In this document: piece after piece, positions 36,735 through 45,225 of the stretch
Layout of the letters: every line of letters starts with the position of its first letter
How positions within the stretch are numbered: position 1 is the stretch's first letter
Source of the DNA: Parabacteroides sp.
GTDB taxonomy: Bacteria > Bacteroidota > Bacteroidia > Bacteroidales > Tannerellaceae
Assembly (NCBI GenBank): GCA_017937385.1
Contig: JAGBDR010000083.1
Location: 103,683 to 167,682, forward strand
Length of the DNA: 64,000 nucleotides
Direction of reading: 5' to 3'
Notes under the pieces: model-generated
The model's input: only the letters and a program-made list of their open reading frames with translations
The model's database searches: none
What the model was told of the DNA's origin: nothing
Position numbers and translations under genes: made by a program

Positions 36735-39700
36735 CTAAGGAGTGGAGGGCATCCCATGATTACCGTTGCGGACCGGGCGCACAGGGAATCCGTCACAGGG
36801 ATAGAAGGTGTTTTTCGGACGGATATATGATGGATCTATATCGTTTGTATTCTTATCGTCGCGCGAAAACTCGAAGTTGTAAGAACTATTGTCGTTATTT
36901 TTCACGTTTCCCGCTGCCCAGACATAGCCGATCACATTGAAATGATACGTGTTAGCCTTGTCGTCCCAGTCCCTATAACCAGATTGGGGGAATATAATCG
37001 ACTGGTACTTGTCGGGATTTGTATAAAACTCGTACAGGTTATCCGAATATACCCCGCACGACTTGGTCGCCTCATTGTAGTCCGCGATGTTTTCAACCCG
37101 TACATCATACCATTCCGGAGGATAATTAGTGTTGTCTCCAGTAGTAGTAAAGCCGGTAAAGGCATTATAGTGGGATACCTGATAACCTACGGGGCACGGG
37201 TCGTACACCGTCTTGAGGATAGTGGCGTTGGGGTCTGTTCCGGGACGCCCTTCCCACAGATTGGCGTAAGTTTCGTTGTTACTTGCCCACGGGTAAACAT
37301 TATCTCCCGGTCTGGGTTTGCGTGGTGGGTTGTGCCATGTGTCAGGTTTCCGGATCAGCTCATATAGGGCCTTACGTGTGGTTTGGCGATTGACATCGTT
37401 TTCATCATTGGAGTCATCGGTGAGTCTGGGGGGATTTCGGCCATCGAAAATACCTAAGTCATTCCACCATTGCTTGTTTTGATCAACATTCCCTATCGCA
37501 GGAGTAAACGGGTCTTTGCGCCCCCATTGGTAGTAGGGATTGTTGCCACGTGTGAAAGCCATGTGCGATTTCTTGACAATCGTTATGGTATCTCTCTTCG
37601 AGCCTGAAATGAATTCTACCTCACACGTGCGTTCTTTGTAGTACTTTATTTCCTCTCCGTCTTCGGAACACCAGCCAAGATTCATCGGCATGAATTCAAA
37701 CTTGCGGTTGGTATCATGGGCGGTGACCTTGATGGTCTTGTCTCTGTCCTCGACATCGAGACGAGTTACCCAGATGTGCCAGCTCCACATCACGAGGCCA
37801 TCCTCGTCTTTTATGGCTATCACGGCGTTTCCCTGCTTGATCTTTGTCGGATTAACATAGAATCTGATTCCTCCTTTACCTCCGTAAGCATTCGGTAAAT
37901 ATGTCGGGGATTCTTGCATAGCGCCCTCAGTATCCCAGTCCCAGCCATAATGTGGACGCAGAAGTTCTTTCACGTCCTGCCATACCAGCACCGTACTTGC
38001 AGGTTTGCAGCCGGCGTTGTCTTTGATGTAAGGGTTTGTAATTCCATTGTCGAGATGGTTCTTGAACACTGGCAGGATATTGCTGCCTGCGCTTTCGCCG
38101 GAATATTTATAGGAGTTTTCATTAATTTTTGTGTCATGGATTGCGTTGCCATATACCAAAGGCAGGATATACCATCCCGGGGCATCGACCATGTAGCAGT
38201 TGGCCGTGCAGACGATGTTGTCCGAACCGTTCAAGCCCGCGAGATTATAAGGGTTGGTTTTCGAGCCTTTCGAGGGAGCGGATTGCAGTTTGGCATTTAT
38301 GTTTATTTTTTCATCGGGTTGCAGCCGCTCTTCTTTGACTTTGAACCCGACCTTTTTCTCGTACGGGACATCGCCGTCTTCAATATCGCATTCGAGCCAA
38401 TCGGAAGTATCGGAAAATTCCGTCTTACCGGAGTCACGGTACTTTATCGAGAAGTCTATATGTATTTTTTGGTCCTCCTCTATATAGCTCGTGACTGTGA
38501 CCGGGTTCTTGTCACTGAACTTATGTCCCCGGTTGGGCCATGAATTGTCTGGGACGAAGACCTTTCCCTGATAATTCATCACTTTAGGCTCCGTCACTTC
38601 AAGAACCTGCTCTTTGTATTCGATGTGCCAGTCATAATCGTTGGCGAAATTGTTGAACCTTAGGGTCAGTTTGTAGTGATGGTTACGCTGTGCATCGTAG
38701 TTGGTCGTTATGTTTTTGCCGAGCATGAAACGATAGATTATGATTCCGTTTCCGGGCCGTTCGGGATTTTCAGAGCGGTATATCGCTTTGACCTCGATGT
38801 ATGTGCCGTTCGGTTTGTCATCTTTCAGCCTGTCTGCATGATCGGGTTTGCCATCATGGTCTTCATCCTTCTGGCGTTTGTCCTCGCCTTCTCCCTGCAT
38901 ATTCTCGTAGAAGAAGAGGGCGTCGGCTATTTCCGAATGATCCGATCCGTATGTTTGCTTCGGCGCTTTGTTGGTGACGACGGCCTTATAGTTGTCGAAG
39001 AAACTGTCTGCACCGGGTTGTACATCCTCCTCGAAATATTTTATCATCCCCCCATCATGTATTAGCGAATCAACGTGGGTCGGTGTGTTAGGCATTCCTA
39101 ACGGGCACGATTTGGGTATGTCCTTGATGGAGGCGGCCATGATGTAGATGGAGACATCATCTTTGAGGTTCGTCCCGTCGTATGCGATGGTCACTTTGGA
39201 AGCTGCCCGTCGTAGCCAAGCATGGAGTTTCGTATTGCTTGCATTCAATGTGAGGGACTCGTCGCTTGCTGATGGGGCGGGGGAAGTAGAGCTGTCTGTG
39301 AAAAAGCCTATCATCTGGCCATTGTTTGCCACGTTTTCGGGATCCCATGCCAAGGAGATGTTTTTAAGCCCCTCCACTGTTTGTATGGCTTCGGAATAAT
39401 GCTTGTCTATAAGTGTGTCGGCGATGTTCGCCACGGCATACATGTAATACGTGCCGAAGTCGATTTCTTCCGGCAGGTTGAAAGTGGCGCGTTTGGTGCT
39501 GGTTTCCGCGCTACTTCCGTTTTCCGCATTACTATTATCACGGTTTTCATCTGTTACGGTATAGTCTTTTATTTTCCACTTCTTTATTAATTCGCTTTCC
39601 TCGTTATACAACAACACATGCAGGCTGCGAATATCCTTCAGGGCATCTCCTGCCGCCTTTGTCCGGGTAAGCGCGGCGGACATGGGCTTGAAGTCTATTG

Positions 39701-39818
39701 TGGCGGAGACCTTCGCTTTGCCTTCGCCTATGATTTCCTGCTTCATGAAGTCATCCTGGCAACCGGTTGCTGTCAAGGCTGTCAGAGTGGCAATGATATA
39801 TTGTATAAAACGTTTCAT
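36735..39818 (-). CDS. DUF4906-type fimbrial lipoprotein, possible tip component
   Basis: About 1027 residues from the ATG at 39816-39818. An upstream ATG would add 15 residues that spoil the signal peptide and overlap the previous gene. The lipobox is TLTALTATGCQDD. The N-terminal third resembles DUF4906 fimbrial proteins (VSATIDFKPMSAALTRTKAAG, then LHVLLYN and YYMYAVANIADTL). The last ~150 residues resemble the Fib_succ_major domain (YDPCPVGYQVSHYNAF, FPQSGYRDW, DGFPVRPVRN). It is the final gene of the fimbrial operon, 22 bp after the preceding one. Placement and size suggest a tip or accessory role, which is inference. Confidence 0.75.
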   Translation of the reverse strand: MKRFIQYIIATLTALTATGCQDDFMKQEIIGEGKAKVSATIDFKPMSAALTRTKAAGDALKDIRSLHVLLYNEESELIKKWKIKDYTVTDENRDNSNAENGSSAETSTKRATFNLPEEIDFGTYYMYAVANIADTLIDKHYSEAIQTVEGLKNISLAWDPENVANNGQMIGFFTDSSTSPAPSASDESLTLNASNTKLHAWLRRAASKVTIAYDGTNLKDDVSIYIMAASIKDIPKSCPLGMPNTPTHVDSLIHDGGMIKYFEEDVQPGADSFFDNYKAVVTNKAPKQTYGSDHSEIADALFFYENMQGEGEDKRQKDEDHDGKPDHADRLKDDKPNGTYIEVKAIYRSENPERPGNGIIIYRFMLGKNITTNYDAQRNHHYKLTLRFNNFANDYDWHIEYKEQVLEVTEPKVMNYQGKVFVPDNSWPNRGHKFSDKNPVTVTSYIEEDQKIHIDFSIKYRDSGKTEFSDTSDWLECDIEDGDVPYEKKVGFKVKEERLQPDEKININAKLQSAPSKGSKTNPYNLAGLNGSDNIVCTANCYMVDAPGWYILPLVYGNAIHDTKINENSYKYSGESAGSNILPVFKNHLDNGITNPYIKDNAGCKPASTVLVWQDVKELLRPHYGWDWDTEGAMQESPTYLPNAYGGKGGIRFYVNPTKIKQGNAVIAIKDEDGLVMWSWHIWVTRLDVEDRDKTIKVTAHDTNRKFEFMPMNLGWCSEDGEEIKYYKERTCEVEFISGSKRDTITIVKKSHMAFTRGNNPYYQWGRKDPFTPAIGNVDQNKQWWNDLGIFDGRNPPRLTDDSNDENDVNRQTTRKALYELIRKPDTWHNPPRKPRPGDNVYPWASNNETYANLWEGRPGTDPNATILKTVYDPCPVGYQVSHYNAFTGFTTTGDNTNYPPEWYDVRVENIADYNEATKSCGVYSDNLYEFYTNPDKYQSIIFPQSGYRDWDDKANTYHFNVIGYVWAAGNVKNNDNSSYNFEFSRDDKNTNDIDPSYIRPKNTFYPCDGFPVRPVRNGNHGMPSTP

Positions 39819-39840
39819 ATTCTTCTTTCCTTTTATTGTT

Positions 39841-41133
39841 TTACAATCCGAATTCCGGATCAAGGATTACTTCGCTGTAGGGGATTACATCCACTTCGCA
39901 TGCAATGTCATGATCCGTAAAGACAATCCCCACCATGACATGCGTATTGCGGAAGAGCGAAGCTAAGTGGGGCAAGGTTTGGGGAGAATATGTTTTCTCC
40001 TTTTCTTCCGTTCCGTCTGTGGCTTGCTCTTTCGTGTGGACGGTTATGCTGTATTCCTGTAGTTGCAAATCCTTCAAAGATGGATCGTTTTCGTCTTTCA
40101 CCGTCTTGCTTTCAGGCAGGTAGATGGCATCGGGGACTTTGACCGACGGGGAAAGCTCAGCGTCTGTAGCTGCCGGTATTTCCGCTGAGGTGAAAGGGAC
40201 CGTGGCGGTTCTTGGCGTGGCATTATCCGGCACCTCATAGTCGGTCAGCCATTGATGATCATTGCCTGTTTCTGAGGCTGTGGCTTCCTGTCCCATCCAC
40301 TCGACCCAGTCTGCTATGTATGATTTCGGATCATCTGTTTCCGTTTTTGTATCATCGAATACCCAATATTTGCCTTTATGCTCGCCCTCGGAGGTGATCT
40401 TGTTCACATGAGGCATCAGGTACATCCGGTCGGTTATCACCCGGTCGATGTCGATGCCGGTCACGGTGACTGCTTTCCGGGTCGAGCGGTTGGTGAACTC
40501 GAAAGAGAATTTGGTGGCGGCCCGTACCAAGTAGAGCGGGTTGGGCCATGCAAACCCGCCGTTTTCGATTTCCTTGAGGGGCGGTACATTGATCTCATAC
40601 AAGGCGGTCATCGGCAGGGCGGAAGGGTTGTATGCCTGTTTGGATACATCAAACACGTAATCATCCACCGGCGCTCTACCTGTCCCCTCTGCCGGGATGA
40701 ACTGCCTGTCGGAGAAATCAAGCGATTGTCCGTTGATGCCTTTCAAGCCGCTTTCGTTTGCAATCAAATAGACTCTTTTCAGGCTGTTCGCTGCTACCTG
40801 GAAGGTGTATTCGAGCGGTCGTTGCGGTCCCACGGAGGTGATAGGCTTGTTATGCTCCACCTTCCACTCCGCATCGGCGGGATTGCTTCCTGTTCCTCCT
40901 TCCGTAGCCTTCGAGACAATGACGATGCGCAGCGTCTCGACACGATCGTCTTCGACCGGCTCTTCACCCGCACGGGTGGAAGCTCCTGCCACGTCTGCTT
41001 GGAACGTGAGGGATATAGGGGCGCCCTCTTCTTCGCGGGGGAATTCGGGCGATTCGTCCGTACAGGCGATGAACCCCGACAGGCCGCAAAGGAGGAGGCA
41101 TATACCGATGATATGTCGATGTTTCCAATTCAT
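39841..41133 (-). CDS. Fimbrial accessory subunit (Mfa/FimB-like lipoprotein)
   Basis: 430 residues; lipobox GLSGFIACTDE. Features are an early VAGASTRAGEE segment as in fimbrillin precursors, two beta-rich domains (LRIVIVSK, VYLIANESGL, YLVRAATKFSFEFTN) and a C-terminal VIPYSEVILDPEFG strand typical of accessory fimbrillins. The Thr-Arg-Ala-Gly stretch after the signal peptide could be a site of proteolytic maturation, as in Mfa/Fim subunits of Porphyromonas. Its place between the Mfa2-like and DUF4906 genes fits a minor pilin. The exact subunit name cannot be assigned from sequence alone. Confidence 0.75.
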   Translation of the reverse strand: MNWKHRHIIGICLLLCGLSGFIACTDESPEFPREEEGAPISLTFQADVAGASTRAGEEPVEDDRVETLRIVIVSKATEGGTGSNPADAEWKVEHNKPITSVGPQRPLEYTFQVAANSLKRVYLIANESGLKGINGQSLDFSDRQFIPAEGTGRAPVDDYVFDVSKQAYNPSALPMTALYEINVPPLKEIENGGFAWPNPLYLVRAATKFSFEFTNRSTRKAVTVTGIDIDRVITDRMYLMPHVNKITSEGEHKGKYWVFDDTKTETDDPKSYIADWVEWMGQEATASETGNDHQWLTDYEVPDNATPRTATVPFTSAEIPAATDAELSPSVKVPDAIYLPESKTVKDENDPSLKDLQLQEYSITVHTKEQATDGTEEKEKTYSPQTLPHLASLFRNTHVMVGIVFTDHDIACEVDVIPYSEVILDPEFGL

Positions 41134-41144
41134 TTGTTATCGTT

Positions 41145-42293
41145 TTACAAGTCGAAATCGTTCAGCCGGATCACCCAGTCTTTGACCTGGATGACATAGC
41201 ATCTGTAACCGATGATGGGATCAGGATCAGGATCGGGGTCGGGATCAGGATCGGGATCAGGATCGGGGTCCGGATCGGGATCAGGATCGGGGTCCGGGTC
41301 TGGATCGGGATCAGGGTCTGGGTCCGGATCCGGGTCGGGGCCTGGACCGGGGTCCGGGCAATCGGGGCAGTAGGTCGGGGTCAGGAAGAAGATGATGGAG
41401 TATTCGTCCTGGCGGTCGAGGTATTCCTGCGCCGAGATATGGTGTCCTTCCATCTGTGTGAGGAGGAGGTAGTTGTTGAGGTTGACGTTGATCACGTCGT
41501 CTTTCCATTTCTTGTGGCGCACGATGAGGCGGTAGTTCCGGCGGGCCATCAGGCGCATGGTGTTCATTTCGGCGACGGCGACGGTCTGCGCCACCGGTTT
41601 GCCCATGAGGCTGTCGCCGGCGACGATGTCGATGTTTTCCGTCAGGTAGGGCAGGTAGGTGATGGCGGGGGCGGCGAGCAGCTGGTTGTCATAGTCCATA
41701 TAGCCGTTGTCGGCCACGATGCGGAACGTGAAGTCGCGCACGTCCATGCAGTTGCCGTCGGTGTCTTGCAGCACGAGGCGCACTTTGTTGGTGTTCTTGG
41801 CGAGCGAGATGGTGTCGGCTTCCGGGGCGTCGCGGGTGACGGTGAGCGTGTCGAGGCTGTGCCACAGGGGCGTCAGCTCGTCGGGCTGCGTCGCGTCGTC
41901 GTGCCGGCGGGTCTTCACGCGGCAGTCTTTGTCGGCCGAGGTTTCCTGCGGTGCGGGCCACTCGTAGCACTTGTCGTCCAGCCCGGCCCAGGTGACCACC
42001 CGGTAGGTGCCCGGTTCGAGGTCGAGGGCGATGGAGTTGCGGCTGTCCAAGGCGCTTTTCTCGATGCGCTGCTGGAAGAGGAAGCGGCCGTCGGCGTCGT
42101 GGAAGAAGAGCGTCAGGTAGTCCACTTCGTGCTGCAAGGCGTCGGCAAACTTCATGTTGTAGTCATATTTGAAATGTAGCCGGTATTCGCATTCGGGCAG
42201 CGAATCGTCGTGGATATAGTTGCACGCCGAGAAGCCTGCCATCCAGACGGCTGCCGCGACCAGCCCTTTACAAGTATGAAATATACGGTCCAT
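41145..42293 (-). CDS. FimB/Mfa2-family fimbrial subunit with a Pro-Asp stalk
   Basis: 382 residues; lipobox WMAGFSACNYI. The core (EYRLHFKYDYNMKFADAL, LTLFFHDADGRFLFQQ, PGTYRVVTWAG) is typical of FimB/Mfa2 proteins, which anchor or cap Mfa1 fibres at the outer membrane. After CPDCPDPGPG comes a run of about twenty Asp-Pro dipeptides, then YVIQVKDWVIRLNDFDL. This last segment resembles the C-terminus of the Mfa1-type subunit two genes... one gene upstream (YVKDWVKRRNDNIVL) and is unexpected in an anchor protein. It lies between the major subunit and the accessory subunit. Confidence 0.82.
   Translation of the reverse strand: MDRIFHTCKGLVAAAVWMAGFSACNYIHDDSLPECEYRLHFKYDYNMKFADALQHEVDYLTLFFHDADGRFLFQQRIEKSALDSRNSIALDLEPGTYRVVTWAGLDDKCYEWPAPQETSADKDCRVKTRRHDDATQPDELTPLWHSLDTLTVTRDAPEADTISLAKNTNKVRLVLQDTDGNCMDVRDFTFRIVADNGYMDYDNQLLAAPAITYLPYLTENIDIVAGDSLMGKPVAQTVAVAEMNTMRLMARRNYRLIVRHKKWKDDVINVNLNNYLLLTQMEGHHISAQEYLDRQDEYSIIFFLTPTYCPDCPDPGPGPDPDPDPDPDPDPDPDPDPDPDPDPDPDPDPDPDPDPDPDPIIGYRCYVIQVKDWVIRLNDFDL
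41217..41340 (-). repeat. Hexanucleotide repeat coding for (Asp-Pro)n
   Basis: About twenty degenerate 6-bp units (GATCAG/GATCCG/GATCGG on the plus strand) encode alternating Asp and Pro in the Mfa2-like protein. Length changes by whole units would keep the frame and only alter stalk length. Confidence 0.85.
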
Positions 42294-42426
42294 AATCTTG
42301 AATCTTTTTGTTGTTTCTTATTCGTTCCTCCTCCCGGTATCTCTCCGGCGGGGAGGTGAGGGCCGAAGCCCTCCAAAGAGGAAGAGTGCCGGATGGGGCA
42401 CAACTCCCTCTTGAGTGATGTTTTTG

Positions 42427-44529
42427 TTACAGGACGATATTGTCATTCCTACGTTTTACCCAGTCCTTCACGTAGATGGTTACGTCGATGGTCACCTCGT
42501 TGCTCTCATCCGGTGTGTCGGGTTTATCCTTGCCCGGTGTGTAAGGTAGCGGGTCGCCTAAGCCGCGTACGCCTGTCACGTTTAACTGATAGACGTTGTT
42601 GCGCACAATTGCGAACTCCATTACGCCCATCTTATAGTTATCGTTATTGTCATCGTGGCGGATCCAGAATTTATGGTAGCTCTCCCCGTTGCTGAAGAAG
42701 TAGATGCCGTAAATCTCTGCCAGATTGGCGATGTCTGTGGCATCGTACTTACTTAAGTCCGTCTTATTTAAAAGCTTTTTGTAAGTATCTTCTTGGACAT
42801 CGACAAAAGCATCGTATGTTAGCGCTGCTTTGTTATCCCAATTAGCTACTTGCTGAGTACCATCATTTACACTCTCTAGTTGTGTTGATAAGTATTTTTT
42901 GAACTTCTCTGATAGCAAGTTTCTCTGTGACATGCCGTTGACTGCGGTTTTTGCTTCATCCAATGTTATAGTAGTACCATCCCAACCTTCCATGAATCCC
43001 TTCAATAAGTTAGGTTTGCCACCTTCATTTGGAATGTTAAACGCTCTTGCTGCTACAGATTTCACGTCTGCATAGACCAATTTTTGCACCTTACCTGTAC
43101 TTGCATTAAAGTGTTCCGCAGTGAAGAAGTAGAAGTTAGTGTTGTCAGTTAATGTTACTTCATTGATATGATCATTATCGTATTTCATCATCTTGAATTC
43201 TGTTAAATCCGGAGAGAACTTTGTCCGGAAGATCACACCGGTTGAATAGCCATTCAGCTGTTCGGTCGCGTTCATTGTGTTTTCCCGAACGTAGGCAATG
43301 GGGAAGTATGTCCGTGTATTATCTGTATATGAAAGGTTATCATTGGTATTGGGAAGATCCTTTATCTCTTCTTCATTCAGTGTAGTTCCGAAGAAATGGT
43401 TGTCATAATATGCTGGAGCAGTTGTAGATTTATCTTCAGCCTCCCATCTCCCGTTCTTGATTTTGTTGCGAATCTTGTCATAAAAAAACTCAGACAACAC
43501 AAAGTTATATTTCCCATTGTTATTATCGTTCCATATTTCATCACCCAAATAAGGTCTATCTGAGTCGTTGTACGATGCAGTAGATGCTATGTCCTTCGTA
43601 GGAGAATCCACCATAGGCGAAACTTTTTTGAGTATTTTCGTTCCACCTTTCCACTGGTTTACGACCATATACCCGGTCAAACTAAATGACCCCATTTCAT
43701 TTACCGGAGAGTTTTCATTTTTTAAAGGTAAGACTCCATCTGTAGGATACATCAGGTCGATACGTGCCGCCAGACGTTCCAGATAGACAGAGGTCGAAGC
43801 CGGATTATCAGCCGTGTTTTGAACAGAAAGGTTGACGATTGACTGACCGCCTTTGGTACCATACATCTTGTGTGTAGACATGACGAATTTATCGGCCTTC
43901 TTTACATCTCCTTCATTATCAGTGATTACTTGATAATGGACATAGTCCTGTAGTTCCTGTAAAGTAGTAATCTTATTAGTTAAATCGCCTGCGTTCACAA
44001 TGGTGAACACCTGGTATGGGTTAGAGGTTGTACCCAAATTTTGAGTCATGGTGACTGTTACAGTTCTACTGCCGTGATTTGCTTCTCCATCGGGTTGATT
44101 GGTACTGGCATCCAAGACGGGATCGAGCTCTTTATAAGCGAATCCGGCAAACTTGGCTGTTAATTTATCATTATCTTCTGTGTTAAGAAGATCTAAATGA
44201 TTGGTGCTATTCAAAGTATTTACATCAGACTTAATTAAGAACACGTTGATGTTATGCACCTTACCCTCGTTCATCTTATCCAACTCACCTAACCAGCCGT
44301 TGCCATCTTCGCCCCAGCCGGCATTATTTTGATCGTTAGGGTTTGACGGATTCGTATCCGCCTTTGTTGTCACACCATCCGATACGGTCGATATGTTGAT
44401 TGTCATGTAGGCTTTCTTGCCGTTTCCATCATCTGTTCCGTTTTTGCCCGAATTCTCTAAATCGTCCGAGCAGGACACCGCCGCGAATGCGAGGGCGAGT
44501 GCCCATAGTGAATAATGTTTAAGTTTCAT
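42427..44529 (-). CDS. Mfa1-family major fimbrial subunit
   Basis: 700 residues. The lipoprotein signal peptide ends LAFAAVSCSDD (Cys20), followed by a Gly/Asp/Asn-rich linker and AYMTINISTVSDGVTTKAD, where processing of the precursor may occur after Lys. The middle contains fimbrillin beta strands (HNINVFLIKSD, VFTIVNAGDL, LERLAARIDLMYP). The C-terminus has NVYQLNVTGVRGLGDPLP and IDVTIYVKDWVKRRND, the Mfa1 C-terminal domain pattern. It is probably the main shaft protein of the pilus. Internal sequence is more AT-rich than the flanking operon genes, as expected for a variable surface protein. Confidence 0.88.
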   Translation of the reverse strand: MKLKHYSLWALALAFAAVSCSDDLENSGKNGTDDGNGKKAYMTINISTVSDGVTTKADTNPSNPNDQNNAGWGEDGNGWLGELDKMNEGKVHNINVFLIKSDVNTLNSTNHLDLLNTEDNDKLTAKFAGFAYKELDPVLDASTNQPDGEANHGSRTVTVTMTQNLGTTSNPYQVFTIVNAGDLTNKITTLQELQDYVHYQVITDNEGDVKKADKFVMSTHKMYGTKGGQSIVNLSVQNTADNPASTSVYLERLAARIDLMYPTDGVLPLKNENSPVNEMGSFSLTGYMVVNQWKGGTKILKKVSPMVDSPTKDIASTASYNDSDRPYLGDEIWNDNNNGKYNFVLSEFFYDKIRNKIKNGRWEAEDKSTTAPAYYDNHFFGTTLNEEEIKDLPNTNDNLSYTDNTRTYFPIAYVRENTMNATEQLNGYSTGVIFRTKFSPDLTEFKMMKYDNDHINEVTLTDNTNFYFFTAEHFNASTGKVQKLVYADVKSVAARAFNIPNEGGKPNLLKGFMEGWDGTTITLDEAKTAVNGMSQRNLLSEKFKKYLSTQLESVNDGTQQVANWDNKAALTYDAFVDVQEDTYKKLLNKTDLSKYDATDIANLAEIYGIYFFSNGESYHKFWIRHDDNNDNYKMGVMEFAIVRNNVYQLNVTGVRGLGDPLPYTPGKDKPDTPDESNEVTIDVTIYVKDWVKRRNDNIVL

Positions 44530-44613
44530 ATACGTTGTTTTTATGAATTAATATTTTTAATATCTCTGTAAATCAGCTATTTGAATATCTTGAAAACCCT
44601 CCCTTGAATCACT

Positions 44614-44728
44614 GCCGGAGTGGTCTCTTGACCACTGCCGGAGTGCCCTTCCGACCACTGCCGGAGTGGTTCCCTGACGACTGCCGGAGTGGTCGGAGGA
44701 CGACTGCTGCAGTCGTCAGGGGAGGGGA
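44614..44728. repeat. Array of five 23-bp hairpin units between HU and mfa1
   Basis: Units GCCGGAGTGGTCTCTTGACC + ACT start at 44614, 44637, 44660 and 44683, with a degenerate fifth from 44706. The ends ACCACT and AGTGGT pair across each unit boundary, so the transcript could form a chain of short hairpins. The array lies within the operon, upstream of the major-subunit start. Confidence 0.8.
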
Positions 44729-44737
44729 GCGGGAGGG

Positions 44738-45193
44738 CTATAATTCGCCCGGCCGTTCCTCTTCGCCACCGCCGTTGCCGCCGCTTGTTTTCTCCTCTTC
44801 GTCCTTGACGCGGGTGAAGGTCATCGAGGTGCGGACGTTTTGCAACACCTTGCCGGGGATGAACGAGATGGAGGGGCGCTTCATCATCGTGGTGGCGTCG
44901 AATGTCTTTTCCGTGTCGGCGCCTTTGCTGCCGACGACAGGGCGGAACGTACCCAACTCGCCTGCCTGCACGGTACGTCCCTCTTTCAAGTGGCGGGCGA
45001 TGATGCGGGGCAAGCGGTCGAAGCACGATTTGACATCTGCGCTGGTCAGCGCGGTTTCTTCGGCGATGCTTTCACACAGTTCGTCGAAACTGGCGGTCCC
45101 GTTGTTTACCAACTGGGCGTAAAATTTGTAAGAATCTTCCGGGGCATCTTTCGTGAAGTCCCGGCGTTTGATGAGTTTGTACTTTGCTGGCAT
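44738..45193 (-). CDS. HU-like DNA-binding protein within the fimbrial operon
   Basis: 151 residues starting MPAKYKLIKRRDF. The pattern of the HU/IHF-like (HU-HIG) family is present: YKFYAQLVNNGTASFDELCE, a helical segment, then VQAGELGTFRPVVGSKGA and FIPGKVLQ. The tail is Gly/Glu-rich (EEKTSGGNGGGEEERPGEL) and probably disordered. It may act on nucleoid structure or at the nearby inversion sites, since HU-type proteins assist many site-specific recombinases; this is inferred from context only. It lies between the OmpA-like gene and mfa1. Confidence 0.8.
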   Translation of the reverse strand: MPAKYKLIKRRDFTKDAPEDSYKFYAQLVNNGTASFDELCESIAEETALTSADVKSCFDRLPRIIARHLKEGRTVQAGELGTFRPVVGSKGADTEKTFDATTMMKRPSISFIPGKVLQNVRTSMTFTRVKDEEEKTSGGNGGGEEERPGEL

Positions 45194-45225
45194 AATGCTT
45201 GTTTTTTAGATGTGAGTATATTCCG

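Noticed and set aside
41439-42179. A 246-codon plus-strand gene rich in Val, Gly and His
   Set aside because: It mirrors the GC-rich Mfa2-like gene and its composition is a frame artefact.
42294-42426. tRNA or other RNA gene in the GC-rich gap before the Mfa1 gene
   Set aside because: A short stem is visible (CTCTCCGGCGGGGAG) but no cloverleaf or conserved RNA motif could be drawn.
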